Assembly: GCF_004369225.1 (NCBI RefSeq)
Contig: NZ_QFFZ01000004.1
Location: 62,001 to 126,000 of the forward strand
DNA: 64,000 bases
Origin: Pelotomaculum propionicicum
Lineage (GTDB): Bacteria; Bacillota; Desulfotomaculia; Desulfotomaculales; Pelotomaculaceae
Direction of reading: 5' to 3'
The notes beneath the pieces were generated by a model. That model saw only the letters and a list, made by a program, of their open reading frames with translations. It ran no database searches and was not told the DNA's origin. Of the stretch, positions 53,330-61,982 are shown one piece after another. Position numbers and translations under genes: made by a program. Within the stretch, counting starts at the first letter, position 1. Each line of letters starts with the position of its first letter.

Positions 53330-53540
53330 ATGCTGCTTGAACAACCGGTGGAAATCGCCGGCCACGTCAACGAAAGCCTGGAAATGCAGATTTACGGGTT
53401 CGATAAAAGCATGGCGCCGGAAGGCAAGGGTGTAATCAAGGTCGAGCTGGTATCAAGCTACTCTTACTGGAAGAAGCTGTACAGAGACAGAGCCCTTTAC
53501 GAGGAAGAAAAAGCCAGGGTCGGTGAAACAGTGAAGATGT
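53330..53540 (+). pseudogene. FAD-dependent oxidoreductase (phytoene-dehydrogenase-like) C-terminal fragment
   Basis: The frame encodes FDKSMAPEGKGVIKVEL then YWKKLYRDRALYEEEKARVGETV, the typical late segment of CrtI-like FAD oxidoreductases. Both the FAD domain and the C-terminal end are missing. The matching sequence stops near 53540, where a different remnant on the other strand begins. Confidence 0.6.
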
Positions 53541-53926
53541 TCAACATCATAGGCTGCCTGGGGGTCGACGAGTTTGGTGCTTCCTCCCAAGGGTATGAAT
53601 TCAAATTCTTCCGGGTCACCGGTCGATAGAGCCCCAATCAGGGAGCTATATGCCGCGAGGATAACCTCGCCGAGTTGGTTGTGCGGCAGAGCCTTGGAAA
53701 AGTTGCCTATTTTATTGGGATAAAGATTCTCGTCACCATTGCACGGGTGCCCCGGGAGGGGAAGCGCTCTTTGAAATTGAGCCGCTTCCAGGCGAATTCT
53801 GTATGCCTCCTGCAAGCGTTTCCGGTTGCTTATCGGACCAATCTCACACGACACTCCCAGGTTCAGATTTGGCGTGCTATCCGGACAACCTCCCTTTTTT
53901 TTAGTAAGCAATGAATCATCTTCCAT
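53540..53926 (-). pseudogene. Vanadium-haloperoxidase-like N-terminal fragment
   Basis: Minus-strand frame with RIRLEAAQFQR, PLPGHPCNGDENLYPNKIG, SKALPHNQLGEV and IPLGGSTKLVDPQAAYDVEH, the N-terminal region of bacterial vanadium-dependent haloperoxidase-like proteins. The catalytic C-terminal half is gone; after about 130 residues the frame runs into the antisense of the oxidoreductase fragment. A deletion has joined two facing genes. Confidence 0.6.
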
Positions 53927-54030
53927 ATTTATACAACTCCTTCTGGGAAAATATAACTTTTATCAGTATTTATATTATGTAGCTTAGACAAATCTGTTCA
54001 TGTACTTGTCAAACGGGATCAATTATGGTA

Positions 54031-54050
54031 AATTGTACTCGGTACATAAT
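54031..54050. promoter_or_regulatory. Candidate TetR operator
   Basis: GTAC-TCG-GTAC (54035-54045) within the near-palindrome ATTGTACTCGGTACATAAT lies 48 bases before the TetR start. A further GTAC half-site follows near 54077. Confidence 0.4.
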
Positions 54051-54092
54051 TAAATCAAATACATATTTATACTTAGTACAAGGGATGATCGA

Positions 54093-54719
54093 ATGGAACA
54101 AATTAGAAGAAACCGGACTGAGAAAAAAAAAGAGGAGACCAGAAAAAGAATTGTCTCTATCGCAATTGAGCTTTTTAACAGGCAGGGTTTCGACAGGACC
54201 ACTGTGGAGCAAATAGCCGAAGAGGCCGATGTTGCGAGGGGGACCATATTCAACCACTTTCCTGTGAAAGAGGCCATTGTTCACGCATATGTGCAGACAG
54301 CCCTGCGGGATACAGGCTCTGAAGCGATTAACAAACTGGCGCGGCTGCCCGACATCCGGTCGCGGTTGACTGTGCTGCTGCGTCATTCTCTGCAGTGGTT
54401 TGAGCAAAACCTGCGCGCGGATGTTCTTGAAAAATATATGGTTTACATGATGCAGAGAGCGTTTGAAACGCTAAAGGATCAGGCTTTGAGGAGCGGTTTT
54501 AACAACATTCTGATACCGGTGCTTGGAGAGGGGCAGTCGGCCGGAGAAATCAGGCGGGATATTCCCGCTGAAGAGTTGGCCAATCACCTGGAATGGCTCA
54601 GCGCCTCAATGATTATCCTCTGGCTGGCCTGCCCTGAAAAATCCGCGGCGGAGATCATTGACAGGGAAATCGATCTTTTTCTCAGCGGAGCAGCCGGCGG
54701 GAGCGCTCAAAATAAATAG
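54093..54719 (+). CDS. TetR-family regulator
   Basis: A 208-residue regulator with an N-terminal helix-turn-helix (TTVEQIAEEADVARGTIFNHF, about 33-53) preceded by a basic stretch, and a helical ligand-binding domain. It starts 37 bases before the end-to-start gap of an SDR gene; regulator and enzyme are probably co-transcribed. The ligand is unknown. Confidence 0.88.
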   Translation: MEQIRRNRTEKKKEETRKRIVSIAIELFNRQGFDRTTVEQIAEEADVARGTIFNHFPVKEAIVHAYVQTALRDTGSEAINKLARLPDIRSRLTVLLRHSLQWFEQNLRADVLEKYMVYMMQRAFETLKDQALRSGFNNILIPVLGEGQSAGEIRRDIPAEELANHLEWLSASMIILWLACPEKSAAEIIDREIDLFLSGAAGGSAQNK

Positions 54720-54755
54720 GGGCGCTATGACAATTAAAAATAAGGAGAGGTAATC

Positions 54756-55619
54756 ATGCGGGAGTTTAAAGATAAGGTGGCGGTTATAACAGGCGCGGCC
54801 AGCGGCATAGGGCTGGGTATAGCCGGGCGCTGCGTCCGGGAAGGCATGCGGGTGGTCCTGGCTGACGTTGAGGAAGGCGCTTTAAACAAGGCCCAAAAAG
54901 AGCTGGCCGCACTGGGCGGCAACGTGCTGCCGGTTTTGACCGATGTTTCTAAAGCTGGTGATGTGACCAGGCTGGCTGAGAAGACGCTTGAATGTTTTGG
55001 CGCGGTACACCTGCTTTGTAATAATGCCGGAGTAAGCGGGGCGGAGGGTTCCATCTGGGAGGTCAGCCTGGCCGACTGGGAATGGGCCGTGGGCGTTAAC
55101 CTCTGGGGCGTTATCCACGGCCTGCGGACGTTTGTTCCTATCATGCTGGACCAGAAAACAGAGGGACACATTGTCAATACCGCTTCCACCGCCGGGATTC
55201 TGCCCTATCATCCGGGTGTGACTTACCATGTGACCAAGCACGCGGTGGTGGCCCTGTCAGAAAACCTTTACAGGACGCTGGCCCAGCAGGAGGCCAAAAT
55301 TAAAACCTCTGTCCTCTGTCCTGGTTTTGTAAAGACCAGGATTCTCAGCTCGGCGAGAAACCTGCCGGAGGAAAGCCGGGCCGGTTCCACCGCCGGGCAG
55401 CTGAATGTAGAAGCCGAAGAGGCCGCCTGGGCTTTTCTGGAGAAAGAATTTAAAGTTTTGACCCCGGACCAGGTCGCTGACTCCGTGTTTTCCGCTGTCA
55501 GGGAGGAAAAGTTTTATATCCTGACTCACCCCGAGTTCAACGATGCGGTGAAAAAATGGATGGAAGGCATTATCCAGGAAAAGAACCCGGAGACTGCCCG
55601 GCTATCCTTCCGCAAGTAA
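54756..55619 (+). CDS. Short-chain dehydrogenase/reductase
   Basis: A 287-residue SDR. Cofactor motif TGAASGIGLG, NNAGVSG, catalytic Ser in NTASTAGI and the Y-x3-K pair in YHVTKHAV are all present. The Asp at the end of strand 2 (LADVEE) suggests NAD rather than NADP. AAGGAGAGG precedes ATG 54756. It follows a TetR gene and ends at a strong terminator. Substrate unknown. Confidence 0.9.
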   Translation: MREFKDKVAVITGAASGIGLGIAGRCVREGMRVVLADVEEGALNKAQKELAALGGNVLPVLTDVSKAGDVTRLAEKTLECFGAVHLLCNNAGVSGAEGSIWEVSLADWEWAVGVNLWGVIHGLRTFVPIMLDQKTEGHIVNTASTAGILPYHPGVTYHVTKHAVVALSENLYRTLAQQEAKIKTSVLCPGFVKTRILSSARNLPEESRAGSTAGQLNVEAEEAAWAFLEKEFKVLTPDQVADSVFSAVREEKFYILTHPEFNDAVKKWMEGIIQEKNPETARLSFRK

Positions 55620-55630
55620 TTACACAGAAA

Positions 55631-55656
55631 AAAGCCACTCTTTTCAGAGTGGCTTT
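55631..55656. terminator. Bidirectional intrinsic terminator
   Basis: AAAGCCACTCT (55631-55641), loop TTTC, AGAGTGGCTTT (55646-55656) is a perfect 11-bp stem with A- and T-rich flanks, between convergent SDR and htpG. Confidence 0.85.
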
Positions 55657-55664
55657 CCCTATCT

Positions 55665-57527
55665 CTATAAGGCTTTCTCCAGGATCCGGTAAATGCGGTC
55701 GACCATGGCCCGCGGGTTGACTACCAGGCCGGCGGCGATGAGCGCGTTGTCAAAAATCTGTTCCGCTACCACCCGGGCAAATTCGGGGTCTTCCTCGCGC
55801 AGGGTGGAAAGTCGCTTAACCAGCTTGTGCCGGGGATTAATCTCCAGGGCTTTTCTGCCCAGGGCGCCGAAGTCCTTATGCGCCGCCTGCATCACCCGCT
55901 GCATACTGCTGGTCAGCACGCCGTCCAGGTTTAACATGATGGCCGGGCTTTCCACCAGGCGCGCCGAGCTCCTGACCTCGCTCACCTTGTCACCCAGGAT
56001 TTCCTTGAGCCAGGCCGTCAGGGCTTCCGTCTTCGCGCTGTCAAGCGCCTCCTCGCCGGGCTGGTCAGCCAGGCCGGGCAGTTCCAGGTTGGCGCTGTCC
56101 GCTGAGACCAGCTTCTTTCCTTCATATTCACGCAAATTGCTGAGGACGAAATCGTCTATCGGCTCATAGGTGTAAATCACCTCATAGCCGCAGCTGCGGA
56201 AGACCTCAAGGTAGGGGCCAGCTTCAATGACTTCCCTTGAAGGCCCGTTGATGAAATAAATGTCCTTCTGCCCTTCCTTCATTCTCCCTGCGTAATCAGC
56301 CAGTGCGACCAGTTGGCCCGGCTCCGCTCCGGAAGATTCAAAGCGCAGCAGTTTGGCCAGTTCGTCCCGGTAGGCAAAATCCGTGGTCGCCCCTTCTTTC
56401 AGAAACATGCCGAAAGTATTCCAGAACTCGGCGTACTTGGCGGGGTCCTCCTGGGACTGTTTATTGAGGAACTTCAAAAAGCGGCCGGTGATAACCTTTT
56501 GAAGTTTATTCATCAGCGCGCTGTCCTGGGTGGTCTCGCGGGAGATATTGAGCGGGATATCCTCGCTGTCCACCACGCCCTTAACAAAGCGCAGCCATTC
56601 GGGCAAGATATTGTCAGATTGCTGCTGAATCAGAACCTTGCGGCTGTATAGGTTAACACCCGGCTCCATTCTGCCGAAGCCGTACCGCTCGTAATTATGT
56701 TTTGGCACAAACAGCAGGGAGTTGATGGCCAGCGGCGCGTCAGCGCTAAAATGCAGCTGGTATAACGGCTCATCAAAGGCATTGGCGATGAATTTATAGA
56801 ACTCGTTGTACTCTTCAGCTGTTACTTCACTCTTGTTGCGCGCCCAGATGGCCTGGACCGTGTTGACCTGTTCGCCGTTGACCTTTATGGGGAAGGGCAC
56901 AAAGCCGGAGTACTGCCTGATCAGTTCTTTTATTCTGTCAGGTTTGGTAAAATCTGCGGCGTCTTCTTTCAGCTCCAGGATGATCCTGGTGCCCCGCCGC
57001 AGGTCTGCGGCCGGACCCAGGTCATAGCTGCCGATACCGCTGGAAACCCACTCGTAGCCGGGCTCACCGGGGCGGTAGGAGCGGGTAAGGACCCGTATTT
57101 TTTTAGCCACCATGAAAGCGGAGTAAAAACCCACGCCGAATTGGCCGATGAGGTTGAGGTCTTTTTGTTCCGACTCTTTTAACTGCCGGATGAATTCTTT
57201 TGACCCGGAGTGAGCGATCGTGCCCAGGTTTTCCACCAGCTCGTCCCTGGTCATACCGATGCCGGTGTCGGCTACCGTCACGGTTTTGTTATTTTCGTCT
57301 ACCTCAATGGAAATTTCCAGCGGCAGGGCGTCCTTATCCGCCAAATCACTGCTTATCACAGACTGGTAGCGGAATTTTTCAAGGGCGTCCACGCTGTTTG
57401 AGATCAGTTCCCGCAGGAAGATTTCCCTTTCGGTGTACAGAGAGTTGACCACTATATCAAGAAGTTGTTTGACTTCAGCCTGGAACTCCCTGGTTTCAAA
57501 GTTCTCCTTTAGGTTAGCATCTGTCAC
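55665..57527 (-). CDS. htpG: Hsp90-family chaperone HtpG
   Basis: A 620-residue bacterial Hsp90. The GHKL ATPase motifs are NSVDALEKFRY, DTGIGMTRDEL and GQFGVGFYSAFMV; middle and C-terminal domains are full length. A consensus SigA promoter lies at 57586-57614 and GGAGGTG precedes the start. It stands alone, ending at a bidirectional terminator. Confidence 0.96.
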   Translation of the reverse strand: MTDANLKENFETREFQAEVKQLLDIVVNSLYTEREIFLRELISNSVDALEKFRYQSVISSDLADKDALPLEISIEVDENNKTVTVADTGIGMTRDELVENLGTIAHSGSKEFIRQLKESEQKDLNLIGQFGVGFYSAFMVAKKIRVLTRSYRPGEPGYEWVSSGIGSYDLGPAADLRRGTRIILELKEDAADFTKPDRIKELIRQYSGFVPFPIKVNGEQVNTVQAIWARNKSEVTAEEYNEFYKFIANAFDEPLYQLHFSADAPLAINSLLFVPKHNYERYGFGRMEPGVNLYSRKVLIQQQSDNILPEWLRFVKGVVDSEDIPLNISRETTQDSALMNKLQKVITGRFLKFLNKQSQEDPAKYAEFWNTFGMFLKEGATTDFAYRDELAKLLRFESSGAEPGQLVALADYAGRMKEGQKDIYFINGPSREVIEAGPYLEVFRSCGYEVIYTYEPIDDFVLSNLREYEGKKLVSADSANLELPGLADQPGEEALDSAKTEALTAWLKEILGDKVSEVRSSARLVESPAIMLNLDGVLTSSMQRVMQAAHKDFGALGRKALEINPRHKLVKRLSTLREEDPEFARVVAEQIFDNALIAAGLVVNPRAMVDRIYRILEKAL

Positions 57528-57585
57528 TGTCTACACCTCCATAGTTATCTTGCGCGTTTGGTAGCACTGACCATTATTGACTATA

Positions 57586-57614
57586 AGTATAAAATTGGTT
57601 TATTTATGTGTCAA
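57586..57614 (-). promoter_or_regulatory. SigA-type promoter of htpG
   Basis: On the minus strand TTGACA (57614-57609), 17 bases, TATACT (57591-57586): a near-perfect vegetative promoter. No CIRCE inverted repeat was seen. Confidence 0.8.
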
Positions 57615-57755
57615 GGTTTATAGCAAAAAAATATAAGACACCACAATCTTCAGCATATTTATCTTTACAAATATTACTCGGTGATATAATCATTATAATA
57701 GGTTAGAATTCTGGTGGACTCAGCGCAAAAATAAGGGCGCCGGGAGGTAACTTGA

Positions 57756-59393
57756 ATGGTTTTATACAGAGAAGCGGCGGCAAAAACCCAAAAAGATTTA
57801 GCCGAGGGTGATGTCCGGAAGATCATCGAAGAGCTGACCAGGCAGAATAACCGCATGGCGATCATTCAGCAAATAGCCAAAAGTATTAACGTGGAGATGA
57901 CCTATGAGGAGATCATCGACGAGGTGGCCACTCCTCTGCGTAGCGTGTTGTCTTACGACCTGCTCAGTTTTTGTCTGTTGGAAAAAGGGCAGTTGATTAT
58001 TAAGGCGAGCATTCCCAAGGAACAGGAAATCCTTGGTGAGGGTTGGGTGCTGCACAGCAACAATTCGGCGCCCTGGAAGGCTATCCATGATAAACGGTGC
58101 TTTTTGCGGCAGGACATCTGGCATGATTCCCACAAATACCAGGAAGATGAACATTTGCGCATGGTTAATATAAAATCGGCGATCATGGCGCCGCTGCTGG
58201 TAAATAACGAGGCCATCGGAGCGTTGAATTTCGGCAGCAGCAAAACTTACGCTTATTCGGAAAATGACTTTATTTTCGTGCAGCAGCTGGCCGACCAGCT
58301 TGCTGTTTGTATCAATAACGCGCGGCTGTTCGGGGAAGTTTCCAGGAGCAAAAGAGAGTGGGAGGAAACGTTCAAAGCAGTCCCCGACAAGCTGTTCCTG
58401 ATTGACTGTTCGTTTAACGTACTGAGATACAATAAACAGGAGAATCTCCTTCTAGATAACGACGGCAGGGAAAACAAATGCTACCATCTTATTGCCTGCT
58501 GCGGTGGCGACCGGCAGCTTTGCCCCGCTGTCGAGGCCTTTAAAACCGGCGTGTCTGCCGTCCGGGAGGTAACCCACCCTTCGACAAGGGTGATTTTCAA
58601 TATATCGGCTTATCCCGCGTACAATGAAAACAGTGAACTTTGCGCCATGGTGGTTTATGTTAATGACGTCACGACTAAAAGAAGGATGGAGTCCCAGCTG
58701 TTCCAGTCGGCCAAACTGGCGGCCATAGGCGAGATGGCGGCGGGGGTGGCGCATGAATTGAACAGCCCGCTGACCGCCATCATCGGCAACGCCGGTTTGA
58801 TTTTAAGGAAAACCGACTGTAAAGATAAACATTACAGGCTGTTGGAGGATATCAAAAACTGCGGCCAGAGAAGCAAGCGGATTATTCAAAACCTTTTGAC
58901 TTTCGCCCGGCAGGACAGTTATTCTTTTGGGCCGGTTTCATTAAATGATGTTGTTGAAACCAGCCTTTACCTGATTTCCTACCAGATCGAAAAAAACAAG
59001 ATAGCCATTGTCAAAAAGACAAGCAGCAGTATTCCGGTGGTCATGGGCAACAAGCTGCAGCTGGAGCAGATAATCATCAATTTTTTGCTTAACGCGCGCG
59101 ACGCCCTGGAGGGTGTGAGTGAGGGCAGGATTGAAATCTGTACAGGTGTCATTGAGGACCCGGAAACTGAAAGCCCGGCTGTGATGATCAGGGTTACCGA
59201 CAACGGGCGGGGGATGGATCCGGGTATCCTGAGTCAGATCTTTAACCCCTTTTTCACTACAAAAGAAAAAACAAAGGGGACCGGCCTGGGGCTTTCGGTC
59301 AGCCTTGGCATAGCTCAAACTCATGGCGGCAGGATAGATGTAGCCAGCGAACCTGGCGCCGGAAGCACATTTTCCTTAATCCTCCCGGTATAG
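57756..59393 (+). CDS. GAF/PAS sensor histidine kinase
   Basis: A 545-residue soluble kinase: short coiled coil, GAF domain (about 45-205), PAS-like domain (about 210-310) containing several Cys (NKCYHLIACCGGDRQLCP), HisKA with H in GVAHELNSPLTAIIGN and HATPase. The Cys cluster in the PAS-like domain could sense redox or bind a metal. It is 12 bases upstream of an NtrC-type regulator gene, its likely partner. Confidence 0.9.
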   Translation: MVLYREAAAKTQKDLAEGDVRKIIEELTRQNNRMAIIQQIAKSINVEMTYEEIIDEVATPLRSVLSYDLLSFCLLEKGQLIIKASIPKEQEILGEGWVLHSNNSAPWKAIHDKRCFLRQDIWHDSHKYQEDEHLRMVNIKSAIMAPLLVNNEAIGALNFGSSKTYAYSENDFIFVQQLADQLAVCINNARLFGEVSRSKREWEETFKAVPDKLFLIDCSFNVLRYNKQENLLLDNDGRENKCYHLIACCGGDRQLCPAVEAFKTGVSAVREVTHPSTRVIFNISAYPAYNENSELCAMVVYVNDVTTKRRMESQLFQSAKLAAIGEMAAGVAHELNSPLTAIIGNAGLILRKTDCKDKHYRLLEDIKNCGQRSKRIIQNLLTFARQDSYSFGPVSLNDVVETSLYLISYQIEKNKIAIVKKTSSSIPVVMGNKLQLEQIIINFLLNARDALEGVSEGRIEICTGVIEDPETESPAVMIRVTDNGRGMDPGILSQIFNPFFTTKEKTKGTGLGLSVSLGIAQTHGGRIDVASEPGAGSTFSLILPV

Positions 59394-59404
59394 GAGAGAT
59401 AACT

Positions 59405-60865
59405 ATGAGAAAACCAGCAATTCTGGTTATTGACGACGAAGTTGAGGTTGGGACTTTTTTTGAGTACTATTTGACTGAAGAAAGAGGCTACCCGGTTGAT
59501 GTCGCCAATTCCGGCCGGGAGGCCAGGGCGCTGCTGCAGGAGAAGAAATTCGACCTGGCCCTGGTTGACTTGAAGCTGCCCGATACCGATGGGATTACTC
59601 TCCTGAGGGAGATAAAAGAAGTCAACCCCGCATGCGAGGTTATTATCATGACCGGTTACAGCACAGTCAAGACAGCAGTGGAGGCAATGAAACTGGGCGC
59701 CCTCGACTACATCGACAAACCGTTTGAAGAGCTGGATGAGCTCGATCGAATAATCGACCACGCGGTATACCTGGTATCCAACAAAAAACAGTTTGCCGAC
59801 GAGGAAGTTGAAAAACTTGCTTCAGAATATGGTATTGTCACTTCAAAAGACAGCCCGTTTAACAACCTGCTGCTGTTGTGTAAAAAAGTAGCCACCAGGA
59901 AAATATCAATCCTGATTGAGGGTGAAACCGGTACGGGGAAAGAAGTGCTGGCCAGGTTTATTCACGCCAACAGTACCCGCGCCGACTTCCCGTTTATCAG
60001 CATTAACTGCGGCGCCTTAACCGAGACCCTGCTGGAAAGCGAGCTTTTCGGTCATGAAAGGGGAGCTTTTACAGGAGCCCAGGGTTTAAGACACGGCATC
60101 TTCGAGCTGGCCCACAAGGGGACGCTTTTTTTGGACGAAGTGGGGGAAGCCACGCCGGCTATACAGGTCAAGCTGCTGAGGGTCCTGGAAAGCGGCGAAT
60201 TTTTCAGGGTCGGGGCTGAAAAGCCGATCAAGTCCGATGTGCGCATAATAGCCGCCACCAACAAAAACCTGCGCGAGGCCGCAAGGAGTAAATTGTTCCG
60301 GGAAGACCTGCTTTACCGTCTTGACGTTGTGTGTGTCAACGTGCCCCCCCTGCGCGAGCGCAGGATGGACATACTGCCTTTAACCAATTATTTCATTGGG
60401 AAAAATCTGCCGGCGGAAGATGCGCGGGGAAAAGCTGAATTCAATCCGGAGGCCAGGCAGCTGCTGCGTGAATACGACTGGCCGGGCAATGTCAGAGAGC
60501 TTTCCAATGTAGTGGCCAGGGCGATGGCGATCAGAGAGGGCCGCACCATGGGTCCTGAGTGCCTGCCCAATAGTATTGCCTTTAGCTGTGGCGGCAAATT
60601 TTCAGAGCCGGCCGGAAATCCTGCCGGGCAAGACCTGAAAGCAGCGGTGCGCGAGCTGTCACAGAGGTTCCGCAAGGTAATTCTTGACAGTGAAAACATT
60701 GATATTAAAGAAGTCTCCAGCTTGTTAAAAAGTGAAGCGGACAGCATTATCAAGGATATAATTGAAAGTGCGCTTGAAAAAACCGGCCACAACAGGATGG
60801 CTGCGGCCAGGCTCCTGAACGTAAGCCCCAGGATCTTGAGGTACCTGCTTAACGAGAAAAAATAG
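59405..60865 (+). CDS. NtrC-family sigma-54 response regulator
   Basis: A 486-residue regulator. Receiver domain with acidic DDE and phospho-acceptor Asp in LALVDLKLP. AAA+ domain with Walker A GETGTGKE, GAFTGA loop and Walker B TLFLDEV. Fis-like helix-turn-helix at the C-terminus (NRMAAARLLNVSPRILRYLL). Partner of the kinase at 57756. The nearest -24/-12 promoter, at 61053, belongs to the next operon (nfnAB and a molybdenum hydroxylase subunit), its probable target. Confidence 0.93.
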   Translation: MRKPAILVIDDEVEVGTFFEYYLTEERGYPVDVANSGREARALLQEKKFDLALVDLKLPDTDGITLLREIKEVNPACEVIIMTGYSTVKTAVEAMKLGALDYIDKPFEELDELDRIIDHAVYLVSNKKQFADEEVEKLASEYGIVTSKDSPFNNLLLLCKKVATRKISILIEGETGTGKEVLARFIHANSTRADFPFISINCGALTETLLESELFGHERGAFTGAQGLRHGIFELAHKGTLFLDEVGEATPAIQVKLLRVLESGEFFRVGAEKPIKSDVRIIAATNKNLREAARSKLFREDLLYRLDVVCVNVPPLRERRMDILPLTNYFIGKNLPAEDARGKAEFNPEARQLLREYDWPGNVRELSNVVARAMAIREGRTMGPECLPNSIAFSCGGKFSEPAGNPAGQDLKAAVRELSQRFRKVILDSENIDIKEVSSLLKSEADSIIKDIIESALEKTGHNRMAAARLLNVSPRILRYLLNEKK

Positions 60866-60903
60866 TATAAACTTCAACAACAATTAATACCACAGGATTT
60901 TCT

Positions 60904-60953
60904 TTCAGGCTGCCGATTTTTCGGCAGCCTGAACGTTTTTTCGGCAGCCTGAA
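60904..60953 (+). terminator. Terminator with duplicated right arm
   Basis: TTCAGGCTGCCGA (60904-60916), loop TTTT and TCGGCAGCCTGAA (60921-60933) form a perfect 13-bp stem. The right arm with its T-run is repeated exactly at 60941-60953 after CGTTTTT, so the left arm can pair with either copy. Confidence 0.75.
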
Positions 60954-61052
60954 GCCCGGATAAGTCATGTGCCAAATTCCGGCAAATACCGACAGGCCAG
61001 ATAAACAGGCAACTGTCAAAAAGCACCGGCGCCTTAAAAGTAAATTTCTTCC

Positions 61053-61068
61053 TGGTACACTATTTGCT
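61053..61068 (+). promoter_or_regulatory. Sigma-54 (-24/-12) promoter
   Basis: TGGTACACTATTTGCT has GG and GC exactly ten bases apart, with TGC in the -12 region. It is 50 bases before the start of the nfnA-like gene and directly downstream of the NtrC-type regulator gene. TGCC-N7-GGCA near 60971-60985 is a possible activator site. Confidence 0.7.
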
Positions 61069-61118
61069 GAAGTGTTCATTTAAAAAGATTTCCTACAAGG
61101 GGAGGGTAGAGTACTTAT

Positions 61119-61982
61119 ATGTACAGGATTGTCAAAAAAGAATTGTTGGCGCCGACACTGAACCTTTTTGAAATCGAGGCTCCGCTGGTGGCGCGAAAGG
61201 CTTTGGCAGGACAGTTTGTCATCCTGCGCATTAACGGGGAGGGGGAAAGGATTCCGCTGACCATCGCTGATTTTGACCGTGCGGGGGGAACCATCACCTG
61301 TGTCTTTCAGGAGGTCGGCAAGACGACAAAAGAGCTGGGAGCTTTAGGTGAAGGGGATTTTTTGCAGGATTTTGTAGGTCCGCTTGGGCTGCCGTCGCAT
61401 GTTGAAAACTATGGCAGCGTGATCTGTGTGGGCGGCGGTGTTGGTGTGGCCCCCGTTTTCCCGATCGCGCGGGCCTTGAAAGAGGCGGGCAACGAGGTGG
61501 TCGGGATTATAGGGGCGCGCACGAAGGAACTGCTTTTCTGGGAAGAAAAAATGAGGTCCGCCTGCAGTGAGCTGCGGGTGACAACCGACGATGGCTCATA
61601 CGTCCGGAAGGGTTTTGTGACTGACCTGCTGCGCGAAGCAATCGAGGAGAAAAAGAACACCAGCCTGTGTGTCGCCATAGGCCCTCTGCCCATGATGCGG
61701 GCGGTATGCAGCCTGACCAGGGAATACGGCTTGAAAACCATTGTCAGCCTTAACTCAATCATGGTCGACGGCACCGGCATGTGCGGCTGCTGCAGGGTAA
61801 CCGTCGGCGGCGAGACCAAATTTGCCTGTGTGGACGGCCCGGAGTTTGACGGGCACCTGGTCGATTTTGAGGAAATGGCCAGGCGGGCGGTTATTTATAA
61901 GCCGCAGGAGCAGTTGGCCGTGGCCCGCTACGTGGAAAACCACGGGCATAACTGCAGCTGTAGTTGTGGAGGTGGCAGGTAG
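61119..61982 (+). CDS. nfnA: NfnA-type ferredoxin:NADP oxidoreductase small subunit
   Basis: A 287-residue FAD/NAD-binding protein of the dihydroorotate dehydrogenase electron-transfer/sulfide dehydrogenase type. FAD domain with RIPLTIAD, NAD domain with CVGGGVGVAPVFPIARAL, and [2Fe-2S] Cys in GMCGCCRVTV...FACVDGPEFDG. The tail HNCSCSCGG is an unusual extra Cys run. The partner gene overlaps its stop by one base. Together they bifurcate or transfer electrons between NADPH, NADH and ferredoxin. Confidence 0.9.
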   Translation: MYRIVKKELLAPTLNLFEIEAPLVARKALAGQFVILRINGEGERIPLTIADFDRAGGTITCVFQEVGKTTKELGALGEGDFLQDFVGPLGLPSHVENYGSVICVGGGVGVAPVFPIARALKEAGNEVVGIIGARTKELLFWEEKMRSACSELRVTTDDGSYVRKGFVTDLLREAIEEKKNTSLCVAIGPLPMMRAVCSLTREYGLKTIVSLNSIMVDGTGMCGCCRVTVGGETKFACVDGPEFDGHLVDFEEMARRAVIYKPQEQLAVARYVENHGHNCSCSCGGGR

